Shown here piece after piece: positions 23,301 to 34,603 of a DNA stretch of 64,000 bases. The first letter of the stretch is position 1, and each line of letters opens with the position of its first letter. The translations under genes were made by a program, and so were the position numbers. The notes under the pieces were generated by a model. The model made no database searches. It was not told the DNA's origin and saw only the letters and a list, made by a program, of their open reading frames with translations. Source of the stretch: Macrothele yani (taxonomy: Eukaryota; Arthropoda; Arachnida; Araneae; Macrothelidae); contig CM076990.1 of the NCBI GenBank assembly GCA_039090855.1, positions 199,521,232-199,585,231 of the forward strand, read 5' to 3'.

Positions 23301-24558
23301 CACAATTCAGGTATTGTTTATCAATTTTATGACTGCTGTGAACTTATAAAGCATAGTCAAAAAAGCTAACATTGTGTAAATTCTAAAGCATATAGTTGCT
23401 ACTTCAACAAAATTTGGGGAATATTTTAGACACAGGATATCACATGGTTAATTAACTGAAGAATCTTGTAAATAAAAAAAAAAAAAATTGAAAATGCTTC
23501 ATGTCACTTTGTTGGGTAACCTTTGATTTCTTGTTGTATACCAATCCTTTACAAGGATCACAACTGAAAACAAATGATAAGTATCAACAGGGTCAGTTTT
23601 ACAACAGCTTTCTGAAATGTTTTATGAGATTACACAGACTTTCTGTGATGTTTTGTTGATTCACTACAACGAAAGAAAAGGTAGTTGATAACATTTCAAA
23701 CTCCAATTTCTACCATAATTTCTTTCATGTTAATATTCATAGAATTTCTGGAAAAATTCCACTACATGGTTACTTGATCTATTTCTGTGGTGATGTTTCA
23801 AACCTTCAATACTGAAACATTACAAAATATCAATATTTTTACAAATAAATTCATACAATATCAAGGTATGAAAACAATACAAACTTATTATACATCATTA
23901 AATAACACACGGAACAAAATGCATGCAAAAAAAAAAAAAGAAAAAAAGAGATAAAACACTGCAATTTAATTTTTTTTTTCATTTTCTTCCTTTTTTCTTA
24001 CAGATATAAGTCTGCTCTACATTATTCATGACTACTGATTATTTTCGTCTATGCCTCTTTAATGTTGGCAAATAACACATTCAAACAAATCCCAATCAGT
24101 TTTTATTTTATTTTTTTAAGAACAACACAAACTACCGTGAAATGCATTCTTTCTTCAGAGAGGGAGCTAACCTGAACATTTAAATTCATTTTTTAGGAGA
24201 CAAACACACTGAACTGAGTTTGTGTACAACCTGAAAAAGTTATACCCTGTAAATTACTTAATACTCTAGTGAAAATGAGAGAAAAAAACAAAACTGGTTG
24301 AGTTAGAGCATTGATTAAAATAGAGCAGTAGTGGTATTTGGAAAGAATATGTACAAATACTGACAACTAGATGCTTTTAAAACTATTACAGAAAATTCTA
24401 TTTATTTTTAGGTAATACATTGTAAACTTTTTTCTCTGCTTAACCAAACAGAAGCTAAAAAAATATATTTTTACTAAAGTATTATCTGAAAATTTTAATA
24501 ACAGAAAAAAGTAGGTAATAATGTTTTTCTTATTTATGAACAGTACAGTAAGCCTTAC
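20371..24558 (-). other. CSTF1: CSTF1 intron sequence, no recognised gene
   Basis: The 5' part of the 8.1-kb intron. A 26-bp tandem duplication lies at 21278-21329 (ACAACACATAATTTTAGGCT and a near copy). The minus-strand frame at 21928-22134 continues in broken frames to about 21780 and could be a decayed protein, but I cannot assign it. Homopolymer A/T runs are frequent. No terminal-repeat element was recognised. Confidence 0.55.
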
Positions 24559-24651
24559 CATCAGAGCTAAAAGTACCAGCTCTGCACTGAGCTTTGTGAG
24601 AAGTAACATAACATGTTTCATAAAGAGCAGGTTCTGGAGCATGTGCTGGAG
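24559..24651 (-). CDS. CSTF1: CSTF1 internal exon (start of WD40 blade 1)
   Basis: A 93-bp exon entering with two bases and leaving with one base of a codon. It encodes PAHAPEPALYETCYVTSHKA then QCRAGTFSSDG. The PALYETCYVTSHK segment is the conserved beginning of the first WD blade of CSTF1. The acceptor is GACTTTTTCAG and the donor GTAAGG. Joined to exon 16409-16449 it gives SSDGQLVATGS, the usual blade sequence. Confidence 0.93.
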
Positions 24652-25164
24652 CTGAAAAAGTCAAGTTACCGACTTATGAAGTGAAATATACCAACAGTTT
24701 AATTACAATAAAGTACAAACAATTTTAACATGCAAAAATATTGCAATGTTCATAAAAAAAAATACAAATATTATGAGAGTAAATTTTTTATAAAGAACTT
24801 TTTTTTCCTTTTTTTTTTGTCTCACTAAATTACCTCTTACCACATTTATGTATATTTTTAGCATGGATACCAGTAAAAATAATAAAAAAGTCCTGATAAC
24901 ATTACATGATTTAAGCTTTGCCCTATGAGGTTGGCATCTACTCCTTATCTGGCAAATGAAGCAAAGCAGGAAGGGAAGGCAAAGAAGAAACAGTCATGGT
25001 GAGATTGAAGGAGGCTCACCACACACTGCTGAAACTTTAGCTGTACATGGCTACTATCATTCAACCAACATTTGCTGCAGAGCCACATGTAATGGAAGAT
25101 ATGACATCATCCTACATCCTTGCTCTTCGTGTAAAAACGAGAAATTGATGTCAGTGATTGCCCT

Positions 25165-25219
<55 letters not shown>

Positions 25220-25593
25220 TGAGAGAGAGAGAGCGAGAGAGAGAGTTTTTTGCTACTGGCGCAGTAATCAGAAAAGGCTTTGTGGTAGCTGGTAATGAAA
25301 TTCAGTAGCAGAAGTGAACTTTGTGTCAAAGATTACCACCTACATCACCTAAACAGAAACATCCAGGACTACTCCAGTATTTCTCCATAAATTAAAAAAA
25401 AAAAAAAAGAACCTGCAAGCCCCCCCCCCCCCACGAGTCTGGAATACTAGACAAAATCCCACAATTTTTCCAGGACCACTACTTCTACACAAATGTAAAA
25501 TTTATCAGTGCCCTGCTTTCATTTCACTGGTATCAAGGAAATGAAGAAATTTGTGAATTGAACAGTAAATGCTATTCCTATTGAAAAATACAC
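24652..25593. other. Intron sequence with (GT)n/(GA)n microsatellite
   Basis: The only clear feature is a (GT)22 run at 25173-25217 followed by (GA)n to about 25244. The short ORFs over it are products of the repeat. Poly(A) and poly(C) runs occur near 25388 and 25420. No gene was seen. Confidence 0.7.
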
Positions 25594-26476
25594 CAGGGTT
25601 CATTCTAGGCATTTTTCGATCTACGCGGGGCGGCGCGCCCTTCATGCCTTTAGGTTTGAAAAATTCCGACCTGCCCGCCCTCACGCTAAAATTACGCGCC
25701 CTACTGCCCTTTAAATTTAAAAAAAATCCCATCCTGACTGCCCTAAAATGGAAACTTCAAAACGCACGTGCGGACCTGCCCTAATCAATCCTACACTGCT
25801 GTGAAACCAAAATAGCGCACCCACTCCATATTAACCTCTCGTCTACATCTAGAAAGTCGTAATGACCCCTGTTGGTTAGGATTCCTAGAAGATGGGAACC
25901 GATAAGATACAATCACTTATTGTTTGCTCCTCTATGCTGGCAGGGAAGGAAGGAAGGAAGCGTGAGATTTAAGACAAAAGGACCTGCACTCTGAACTACT
26001 GGGGAGGAACGAGTTTGTACAAATTACTGACAAAAGAGGTGACCAGTATTTGCTCCCTCTACTCTGTCTCTGCATCCACTCCTAAGAGCTCCCACCCTTC
26101 ATGTTTCCCTTCCCAGCCCACCTACAGGAAATTTGTACGATCCTAAAAACCTCTCGAAGTTAGCTATCAGTGTTCTAATTATAACCTCCAGTCAATACGG
26201 CCCTGCGGCGGATTGCTTTCACAAAGTTTCAAAAGTTTATATTATTTATTTCATTAACTATTTACTCAACTCAACCCCAGGAACAAACACAGTGCAACAA
26301 GGCTACACCCGTCACAGTTTTTTTGGAAAGGAGTGCAGACTGTTTTTACTGACTATTTCTTTAACATTCATTGTTTCTAGCATTCCTTTCAATTTTAAAG
26401 CAAAGGAAGGGAAATTTTTATGCGATTTTAAACATTGGATCCCGCTTCCAGACGTGTGTCAATAGATCAAGTAACA

Positions 26477-26638
26477 ATTGAATTTTGAAGATGTGAATCC
26501 ATTTTTGGTGTAAATATGACATGGTTGGTAGGACATATATAACATCCGAAAACTTAAATTTTGTCGTCCTGGAGCAGGAATCGAACCCACTCTCCCAGAT
26601 AGCGTCCGAGTATGATAGCCACTACACCACCCAGAATG
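26477..26638 (-). mobile_element. tRNA-derived SINE, family 2 (copy 2)
   Basis: The minus strand has a tRNA-like head (GGTGGTGTAGTGGCTATCA, B box GGTTCGATTCC) and a body of about 90 bp ending CATCTTCAAAATTCAATTG. AAGTAACA flanks both sides (26469-26476 and 26639-26646), giving an 8-bp target duplication and exact borders. The body is shared with the palindrome at 44592-44760. Confidence 0.82.
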
Positions 26639-26689
26639 AAGTAACACTTGTTCAGTTTTATTTCATTTTATTTTAATTTTCTTCTTCTT

Positions 26690-27435
26690 CTTCCTTGTTT
26701 TACAAACAGGTAACTTTGACTTAACAAGAATATTGCTTTCTTTCAATAATGAAGCTAGGAAGCGATACTTTTGCGCACTTTTTAACAGCATCTCCGCTTC
26801 CACCACTTCAGTCTTGAGCTGTATTCCGGAAACTGGTGGCCGCAATTTTTCTTTTTTAGCGTCCGTATAACATCATGTCAGTTAGATATATGTGATTAAT
26901 TTTTTTTTTTAATTTTGAACAAGAGCAATATTTTTTAAGCCTTTTCAACGTTCCCTCCGTTTCTGCGGCTGTCGGTGTTTTGGAAGTTAACATCCAATTT
27001 TTTTTTCTTTTTGCTCTTCCAGATGGCTTCACCTCAGTAAGATTTGTGAACTTTTTTTCATTTTTTTTTTCCAAAAAACACTTTTGCACATTTTTTATCA
27101 TCCCTACTCCATTTTTATGGGCATATTATGCTGCGACATTCTGGGAACTGATGGTTGCAAATTTTCCCTTTTTAGCTTCCAGATAGCTTTGCTTCAGTTA
27201 ATTAAGGTGTATGTTTTTTTTTTCAAGAGCCATGTTTTTTAGCGTTTGCAACGTTTTGTTCTCCGTTTCCGTAGCATCTCGGAAGTTGACGGTCGCAGTA
27301 TTTTTTTTCTTCCAGATACTTCAATCTTGTTAAATTCAGGTGAAAAAAAAAAACTATTTTTTTTTTTTTAGTAAAACATACTTCTACGAATTTTTAACGT
27401 CCCCTGTTGCATTTCCACAGCTGTTTTGTCATACA
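26690..27435 (+). repeat. Tandem array of about 150-bp diverged units
   Basis: Five units share a line such as CACTTTTGCACATTTTTTA, then CCTCCGTTTCCGCAGC-like, then CTGGGAACTGATGGTCGCAA-like, then TTTTAGCTTCCAGATAGCTT. The repeated segment recurs near 26775, 26935, 27085, 27230 and 27377, a period of 145-160 bp. The array lies inside the 25594-29528 hAT element. Confidence 0.75.
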
Positions 27436-27539
27436 TGAGATTTTTCAGAGGAATCTCCCTGTTTTTGGTCATTATTTGGGTCATTCTCGAGATCGATGCT
27501 GAACTGAAGATAAAGGGGGAGGGGGTAGCAAGGGGCCGT

Positions 27540-28230
27540 TTTTCGTCTGGGGAAGGTATTTTGTCTTTCAAAACTTTTGAAAACGTAAGTTAAACGGAGT
27601 GGAGATTTTTTCCGTAATCGTAATTTCTTTTTTCTCACGATGTTGTCTATATCCAGTATTGTTGTAAAATATCATGTTATTGCATAAATGTTTGTATTTC
27701 AGCAAGAAACTGTGGGCAACGATTTCCGAAAATGGAAGTTGAGACGACGCGAAGATTTTCCTGTAGTTTTCAGGCACGAGATTGTTCCGTGGAATGGAAG
27801 AATTCCGCCATTTCCTTTATTATTTTGGGCAAATCTCGAGATCAATGCACAACTGAACAGAAAGTTTGAGGGGAATGGGGGGGGTCGCTTTCCGTTTTAG
27901 GACGGAATTCTGTCCTTTGAAACTTTCGAAAATGGAAGTTAGATGCAGCAAAGATTTCTCCCATCGCGCACTGTTCCTTCTGCCCAAGTGTTCTTAAATA
28001 TCATTTTATTCCACAAATACTGCATTTCAGCTCAAAAACAGAGGAAAGTCTCTGAAAACGGAAGTCGGTCGAAGCGAAGACTTCTTCCGCAAACGTAATA
28101 TTTTCTTCCTGAAATTTCTCAATTTCGTACGTTGTTGTTAAATGTTACTTTCCCCCCCATAAATGTCTCCACTTAAGCTTGATAAGGGAGGGAAAATTTT
28201 CCAAAAACAAAAGTGACGAAGTTTGAAAAT
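27540..28230 (+). repeat. GGAAG-rich dispersed repeat, several copies
   Basis: At least three units contain a core like TTCCGAAAACGGAAGT, then GCGAAGATTTCTCCCGTAA, then a KTTGTTGTTAAATATCATTTTAT-like stretch and ATAAATATTTGTATTTCAGC. Related copies lie at 34850-34950, 35590-35670, 53770-54300 and 61690-62290, all within hAT-like elements. I cannot assign it to a named family. Confidence 0.65.
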
Positions 28231-28857
28231 TTGTGCGAATTGATGCAAGGTTGAATGTTCAAAAGTATTCATATTCTGAAAGTTACACCATTTATCTAAA
28301 GTGGTAACTGTAAACCAATCGTAGTCGCACTGATGAAGGCTATAGTAATGGCTGAAATATATTTGTCTTAAACTTTTTACATGTAACTTAGCGTGTTCTA
28401 CACTACCTTCTTCTTAATTTGTTTGTTAGTCACGTGCATTGCCTTCCACTCATTTACTTCCAGATAATTTCATTTCATGTTGATGAGGGGATTCTTTTTT
28501 TTTTTGCTTTACAAGTCTTGCCTTGTTCCTTACTTTAATTTTATATTTTTTTGGGATTTAATCGTATGAATAAAAATGCTTCAACCACATTTTCACAAAT
28601 TCAGTAAATTTTTCTCAAAACCTGTAGTCAGTGCACAAAAGGATTCCAAACAAAAATTCTATATGAGCACCAGTTTTACAAATGAAATGTGGAATATATA
28701 TTTACTATCATTTCCAAAGTTGACATGATCAATACACAGCTGTGTAAATCATCAGCTGATGAGGCCCCTAATAAAACATAATTACTGCAGGAACTAATAA
28801 AAGCACAACATCATCTTTTAAAGGAGGCAGCTGAAAGTTTAATCGATTAACTAAATG

Positions 28858-28891
<34 letters not shown>

Positions 28892-29528
28892 TTTACGAAT
28901 TTCAAATTATTTACTTTTAATTATACTTCCAGATTATTATTTTAAAAATTCAAAAGCATTTAAGGGATGATGTTTTAATTCTGCATAAAATAGCATCTCT
29001 TTTTTTCTTATCAGGGCAAAGCTAGTTTGACTATAAATTTTATTTTAAAAAATAATATTTAGGCTTTCCTTTATCTTGCAGACAGGTTTTAGCGTTTCTT
29101 TTCTGCATTGCAGACTCCTGAAAAAAATTCTGCTTCTGGGCTGGCAATAATTCTACTGCCAAATTTAGCTACAGACATAATTTTTCCATTTCTACATAAA
29201 CATGTGATCGGTCCTTAACTTTTGGACAACAGTATATATGAACTTCAGACTGTCTGAAAACTTCTCTGTGTGTGTTTCTGACACAATATTGATGAAAATA
29301 TACTACTTGAAGGGTACTTACTCTGGAATTATTACTGATATGATAAACACTAACATTTACAGTTCTCTCAAAACTCCAGTAAAAGCATGTGTCCTTTTCA
29401 TATAATTGAACCTTTGCATATTATTATGTGCGACTTTATTCCATTTAGATAACAAAATAAATAAAAATAAAGAATTAAGCCCTTTTCAGTTAAAAAAGTG
29501 CCCTTTTTTAATCCTAGAATGAACCCTG

Positions 29529-29935
29529 AATACACTAGAACAATAAAATTTGAATATTAAAAGGACAAAGTCTGAAATATGCTCAGACTTATCAAACTTA
29601 CTTTCATGACATATTTCATATGGAATTCTTGTTTTCAGATGCATGCCTTTCAAAACCACAAATTCTAATTTTAATCAAAATGAATCAAATGTTCTAAATT
29701 AAATAAATCTTAATCACCAACGTCTAATTTTCAACAAAAATTATACCATGTAGTCTGATTTGTATTCAAGATGGTTCAAAAAGCAGAATTACATTGCATA
29801 TAAAAAACCACATAAAAACATCTGAAAGCATTTAAAAGTTATAAAAACAGTTCAAGAAAGACCTGCTTCAGGTAATGAAAAGATCAACACAACTTCACAA
29901 GTGCTTTCGAAGTGCACAAGACTTCATTTTCAAGT
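29529..29935. other. Intronic sequence with no recognised feature
   Basis: AT-rich spacer beginning with the target duplication AATACAC of the preceding hAT. Confidence 0.5.
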
Positions 29936-30208
29936 GGATATTCTATGCAGCAAGTAGGGTTCCTGGCTGCTAATGGCAATACTTACCATGAAGAACAGTG
30001 ATGTTTAGTTTAGAGTCTGCTATTCTCTGTCAAGAGGGTTAGCTATCACAATAGGATAGACAATGATCACAAGTATGATGAGATAGACAACTAACCCTCT
30101 TTGACAAAGAAAAGAACAGACTTCAAACTAAATATCACTGTTCTTCATGGTGAGTGCAGCTACAATAACAGCCAGGAATTCCATTTGCTGCACAGAATAG
30201 ATATCGTG
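29936..30208. repeat. Foldback element, arms about 110-125 bp
   Basis: The left arm (about 29936-30053) and right arm (about 30084-30208) are inverted copies sharing ACCATGAAGAACAGTGAT, TTTAGTTT, AGAGGGTTAG and TTCCTGGCTG, with a loop of about 30 bp. There is no coding capacity. It is probably a hairpin MITE of its own family. Confidence 0.78.
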
Positions 30209-30364
30209 GACTTATCCTCATTCTATGTGTATACTTTTTTGTTTCAGGCTGCTGTGTTCTTCTTATGATGATCTGATAGCATCCACCTCATGTATACATG
30301 TATATATACCATCTTTTTCAATATACACAGATCATTGAACATCCTTATTTTAAGGGTACAGCAT

Positions 30365-30860
30365 ACCCCCTTTGTTATTATTTGTGCTGGCCTGTCTTCG
30401 GTTTTGAATAATTAAAGCAATTTTGAATTAGAAACTGTTTTATCAATGATAATGGCATTTGTTATTTTACCATTAAGCTTTTTGCAGTAAATTTTCTTTT
30501 GTTTGAAACTGAATTATAGGATATCAATCTATAAACCAAACCAGAGTCATCAATGTTATACACATCTTTTAGTTTCACAGCTGAATATGATTTTTGCAGT
30601 TGTTTTCTCTGCCTTGCCCACTGAATGTTCAGAAGTTCAACTGTTTCACCATGTCCTATTGTCAACAATAATCTGTGACAATTTTTGGATGCTTTGAAGC
30701 CAAAAACACTGCAACTTAATTCTTCAAAATATTATTTCCCAAACTGTCTTGCTCTTTCTTCATCATTGACAATCCATGCTTACCATTTATCTGGCCAATT
30801 CATCTCACTCATTTCTGTTTACTGCCTAATATGAATCTTTTTGTAATACTGCTAATGGGC
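30365..30860 (-). pseudogene. Tigger/pogo-like transposase fragment
   Basis: The 68-residue open part includes KLKDVYNIDDSGLVYRLISY, matching the DDE_1 domain of Tigger/pogo transposases. In those, the D of NxDxxGL is the first catalytic Asp. Upstream, in broken frames, HFSSIFHKPISSITKRF-like and downstream CNYSKPKTGQ-like segments extend the similarity. Multiple stops and frameshifts are present. No terminal repeats were found. Confidence 0.65.
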
Positions 30861-31580
30861 TTGTGAAAAATGCTGGAAAAGTGATTTGTTATTGACTGAT
30901 GGCTATATCCAGGATTACATTTTTTTCAATTTGCACATTAATACCCATTTTGAGATGCATTAACATGAACAAAAATTGAAGAATGAATGGTACACAACAA
31001 TGAGCTGTATCTCTGTATGAAACAATAACTACCAAAAGCATTGAATTTTACCACAGATCTCTGAATCCTAAATGCAAGACTGGAAATGTCATTTTGTCAA
31101 GGAGGATAGCTGTAAGGAAAGTCGCACACAAGCAATTAAGTTATTGTTACTTGGTCGAATGGTGAATAGTGTGATAAATTCCTTACCTAACTGTTTAGTG
31201 CACTTTTTGATTTTTTACTGATCTGATTGCTTCCAGAAAGGGAATGGAATGCTCCCTGTTGGAAGGGACACATATACCTAAATTCCATCAGATGCAATAA
31301 ATCACAAATGACTATCTTTCATTCTTAACCTCTGACAACACCTAAGGCAAAACCAAATTACATCCTCCTCCTTCTTCTTCTTCTTTTTTTTTTTTTTTAG
31401 GAAAATGGGTATGGGAGTAACTGCTGTCTTACCAATTCCACAAAACTTCTTTCAAGAAGGGCCCATCTAATATTCTTGCAAGGCATATTTAAAGATGATC
31501 AGATGAATGATTTGGAGCTCAACATTGGAAGTGAATATTTAAAAAGTTATCACATCTTTTCTTGAAGTGGTTTTAATAGA

Positions 31581-31640
31581 GATATTCGAGTGACATTTTA
31601 TAATTTCCTATGGGAAATTATAAAATGTCACTTGAATATC
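31581..31640. repeat. Near-perfect 60-bp palindrome
   Basis: The arms 31581-31608 and 31612-31640 pair at almost every base (GATATTC..GTGACATTTTATAATTTCC), with a 3-base centre. It is either a short hairpin MITE or the end-to-end joining of one terminal repeat. Confidence 0.88.
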
Positions 31641-32670
31641 TTGGCAAATAGTGAAAAGCACGGTGGAGACTTACAGACTTATAAAGAAGAACAGGATAAC
31701 ATTTAAAGCACATGATCAGTGAGGCAGAAGGTATAGGTGGTGTTTTAAAAGGGATAAACTAAATGAGGTTGAACTGACCACAATTCTCCAATACAAGACA
31801 TAAACATGAATTCTCTTAAACACATTTAATTAATACTGGCATTTGATAGCCAGATATTTAACATTATCTGAAAAATTATTTGAGAATTCCTTACATTTGG
31901 ATCAATGCCCTCCAGTGAATCGGTATTTTCACATACCTACATAACGCAGAATGCCCCTTGCACCTGAAATGTTATGGTAATGAACAAAATGAGCTGCATA
32001 AGATGCATTCACCAATTATTGCTTTTGTATTATGCCTGCTTGGATTTCACTGAAAAAAAAATATATATATCCTGAAACAATGTCATTTGTAGAAGCACAA
32101 ATACCTTCCCAGCAGGGGTCGAAAAATGTGGTCGCCTTGTCGCCCAGGGCAACCAAATATAATGCCTGGGCCACAATGGAAAACATCACTGAAAAACATG
32201 CACCATAATTTTTGTCGTATTATCCGCGGATTATCTGCTATAAAAAAAGTTACAAATTTAGGTTTTAAGGATTATACGCTGATTTAAATAAAAGCCAATT
32301 AAAATAAAACAACGTTTTTGCTCAGTATCCCATGTTTTGGATCTCGTATGCACTGTGCTGCTTGAGTTTAGTTTATCCTTCGCCATTTTGAACGTATTTG
32401 CTGCTGATATTTTCCTTCATTGCTATTTATGATGTCTTGGAAAGGCAATGTTTCAGTTACACTGCTGAATTTAAACTTAAAGTGAGGGGCACAACTGAGG
32501 ATATGATTGTGTCATTACGCATTAGTTTTCGAAAGGTCAGAAAACTAGCGCAGTGATACACAAAAAGCCACAGTCTAAAACGTAAACAAACCCGCTGGCA
32601 AACTCTGCGGGAGAATTCACGGAAGTCCAGCCCCCTTTTTTTAAGACCTGTGTGTAAGCCGACTGATGTA

Positions 32671-34211
32671 CACTGGCGTGCAAAAATTAAGGACGAGACG
32701 GTTTTTCGAATGTAACGTCGCGCAGAAGTGCTCCACATTGACTCAAATCATACCATAAGATCCCCAAGATGTAAGAATATGGGAAAAGTGAGCAAAACCG
32801 TCCAAACAAGGAATCCAAAGAATACAAAGGCACTTTATTGAAAAGGTAGCTTCGAGCACAACTGGACGGAAGAGAGAAGCGTCCATGTGACAGGTGGCTG
32901 CCATGAAAAATCCAGTTTTTAGTAGGGATATGATCACCCCTGACTGCGTTGCAGGATTTACAACGTCTGTTCATGCTGAGGACGAGGTTTTCAAGGAGCT
33001 GTTGAGGCATCGCGGCCCATTCCTCTTGTAGCGCCAATCGCAGCTGCGGAATCGTTGCTGGCAGCTGGTGACATGCTGCCAAGCGTCTCCCGAAAAGGTC
33101 TTACACGTGTTCGATTGGATTTAGGTCCAGGGACCTTGCGGGCCAATCCATGCGTTGAATATCTTCACTCTCCAACAGCCACTGCACCATGAGGTGTAGC
33201 GTTGTCGTCCATGAAGAGGAACTCAGGATCCACAGCACCTCTAAACAGACGCACGTGAGGCAGGAGAACCTCGGTACAATAGCGGACACCAGTGACTGAA
33301 CCTCCTTGAAAGATGTGGAGGTCAGTACGGCTACCAAGCATGATACTGCCCCAAACAAGAACTCCGTCACCTCCAAACCGGTCCATTTCGATGATGTTGG
33401 AGGTGTGATTGCGTGTTCCCTGCTCTCTCCAGATGTGTATACGTCCAGAATCGCTCGTCAGACTAAATCGGCTGTCATCCGTAAAGAGAACTCCACCCCA
33501 TTGCTAATGTGTCCAGTTCTTGTGTACCTGGCACCACAGAAACCTCCGCCTCCGATGAGCAGGCGTTAATGGCACACACCGTACTGGTCGTCGTGCAAAT
33601 AGACCACCTTTGTGCAGACTCCTGGCCATGGTAAAACGCGATAACGGACGTCCAGTTGTCTCTTGCATGTGCCTTGCGATTTCTCCCGCTGTCTGCCGTC
33701 CATCTCTTCTCGCCTGTAGGACAATATACCAGTCGTCCGCCGCAGTGGTTGCTCATGGACGACCACTGCTAAACTCTCGGACAGCTGTTCCTGTCATTTG
33801 AAATGCTCTCCAAGCTCGTGAAACGATGCTGTGAGCGATCCGGAACTACTCGGCCACACTAGTCACACTTCGACCTCCTTCAAACTTCCCCATGATGTGA
33901 CCTCAGGTAAAGTCATCCAGATGTCGTCTACACGATTGCCTGTTGGCCACATCACACGGTGGCAGCAACTGTCGTTCAAACTGATGTACACCGTGCAATA
34001 GCTTTCACCGAATTGCTGAGCATACACCGCCCGTGTGCTTTATACCCTTCCGACACTCCCCCCCCACGTCATACTGCATATATGCACATGCCCTACCGTA
34101 TCGGACCTTAGTCTATGTCTATCTCCTGAGTGGTCTTTTGGTCCGTTCTGCCTGCTCGTTCCACTGTTATGCTAATTTCTCCTTTTCGTCCTTAATTTTT
34201 GCACACCAGTG
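32671..34211 (-). mobile_element. Tc1-like element nested in the pogo-like element
   Basis: CACTGGCGTGCAAAAATTAA at the left and TTAATTTTTGCACACCAGTG at the right form inverted repeats of about 27 bp flanked by TA on both sides (32669-32670, 34212-34213). The element is 1541 bp with one transposase pseudogene on the minus strand. The end motif is typical of Tc1-like families in arthropods and fish. Confidence 0.92.
32930..33893 (-). pseudogene. Tc1-like transposase, frameshifted
   Basis: It starts MGKFEGGRSVTSVAE (ATG 33891-33893) and continues with a helix-turn-helix region, then VLVWGSIMLGSRTDLHIFQG, FMDDNATPHGAVAVGE and DWPARSLDLNPIEHVWD-like catalytic segments split over several frames. 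The DDE triad region is recognisable, but the frameshifts preclude a functional enzyme. Confidence 0.85.
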
Positions 34212-34603
34212 TACTTTGAAAACAGGATTTCTTCCAAAAACTTTTGACTTACAGGCGAGTATATAGGTAATTCTATTAATTGTTCTGTATCAGTAATGCA
34301 ATACTCCAGAACTGCATCGGTGTGATTAAATTTTTTGAGCTGTATGGATGCCATAGAGCACAAAATTTAATTACTACTAAGCTTTATCTATGTCCGAAAA
34401 TAAAAATATATTTAAAAAATTACCTTTAAAAATTAATTTCTTTATTTAATAAGATAATTTTTCTTACTTCTTCAGACTCAGGGAGGGGTCTTTATGTTGG
34501 AAATTCCGCTTCGGGATCAACATTTGTGATGTGTGGATTATACGGCGATTTTTTCTGAATGTTACGTACTGCAGATTATACGCCAGGGCAGATTATACGA
34601 AGA

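Larger units (their letters stand above)
25594..29528. mobile_element. hAT-like element, 3.9 kb, 7-bp target duplication
   Basis: The left end CAGGGTTCATTCTAGG and right end CCTAGAATGAACCCTG are perfect 16-bp inverted repeats. AATACAC flanks both ends exactly (25587-25593 and 29529-29535). Inside are a family 2 SINE (26477-26638), a tandem array of about 150-bp units (26690-27435) and several copies of a GGAAG-rich repeat (27540-28230). I see no intact transposase. The ends are hAT-like, and the target duplication is 7 bp as it stands. This element alone makes up a quarter of its intron. Confidence 0.85.

Noticed and set aside
26566..26640. Possible tRNA gene on the minus strand
   Set aside because: It has a B box, but acceptor pairing fails, and target duplications enclose a longer SINE unit.
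34172..34363. 63-residue minus-strand frame beside the Tc1-like right end
   Set aside because: It lies inside the pogo-like element and could be a remnant of its transposase, but no motif is recognisable.
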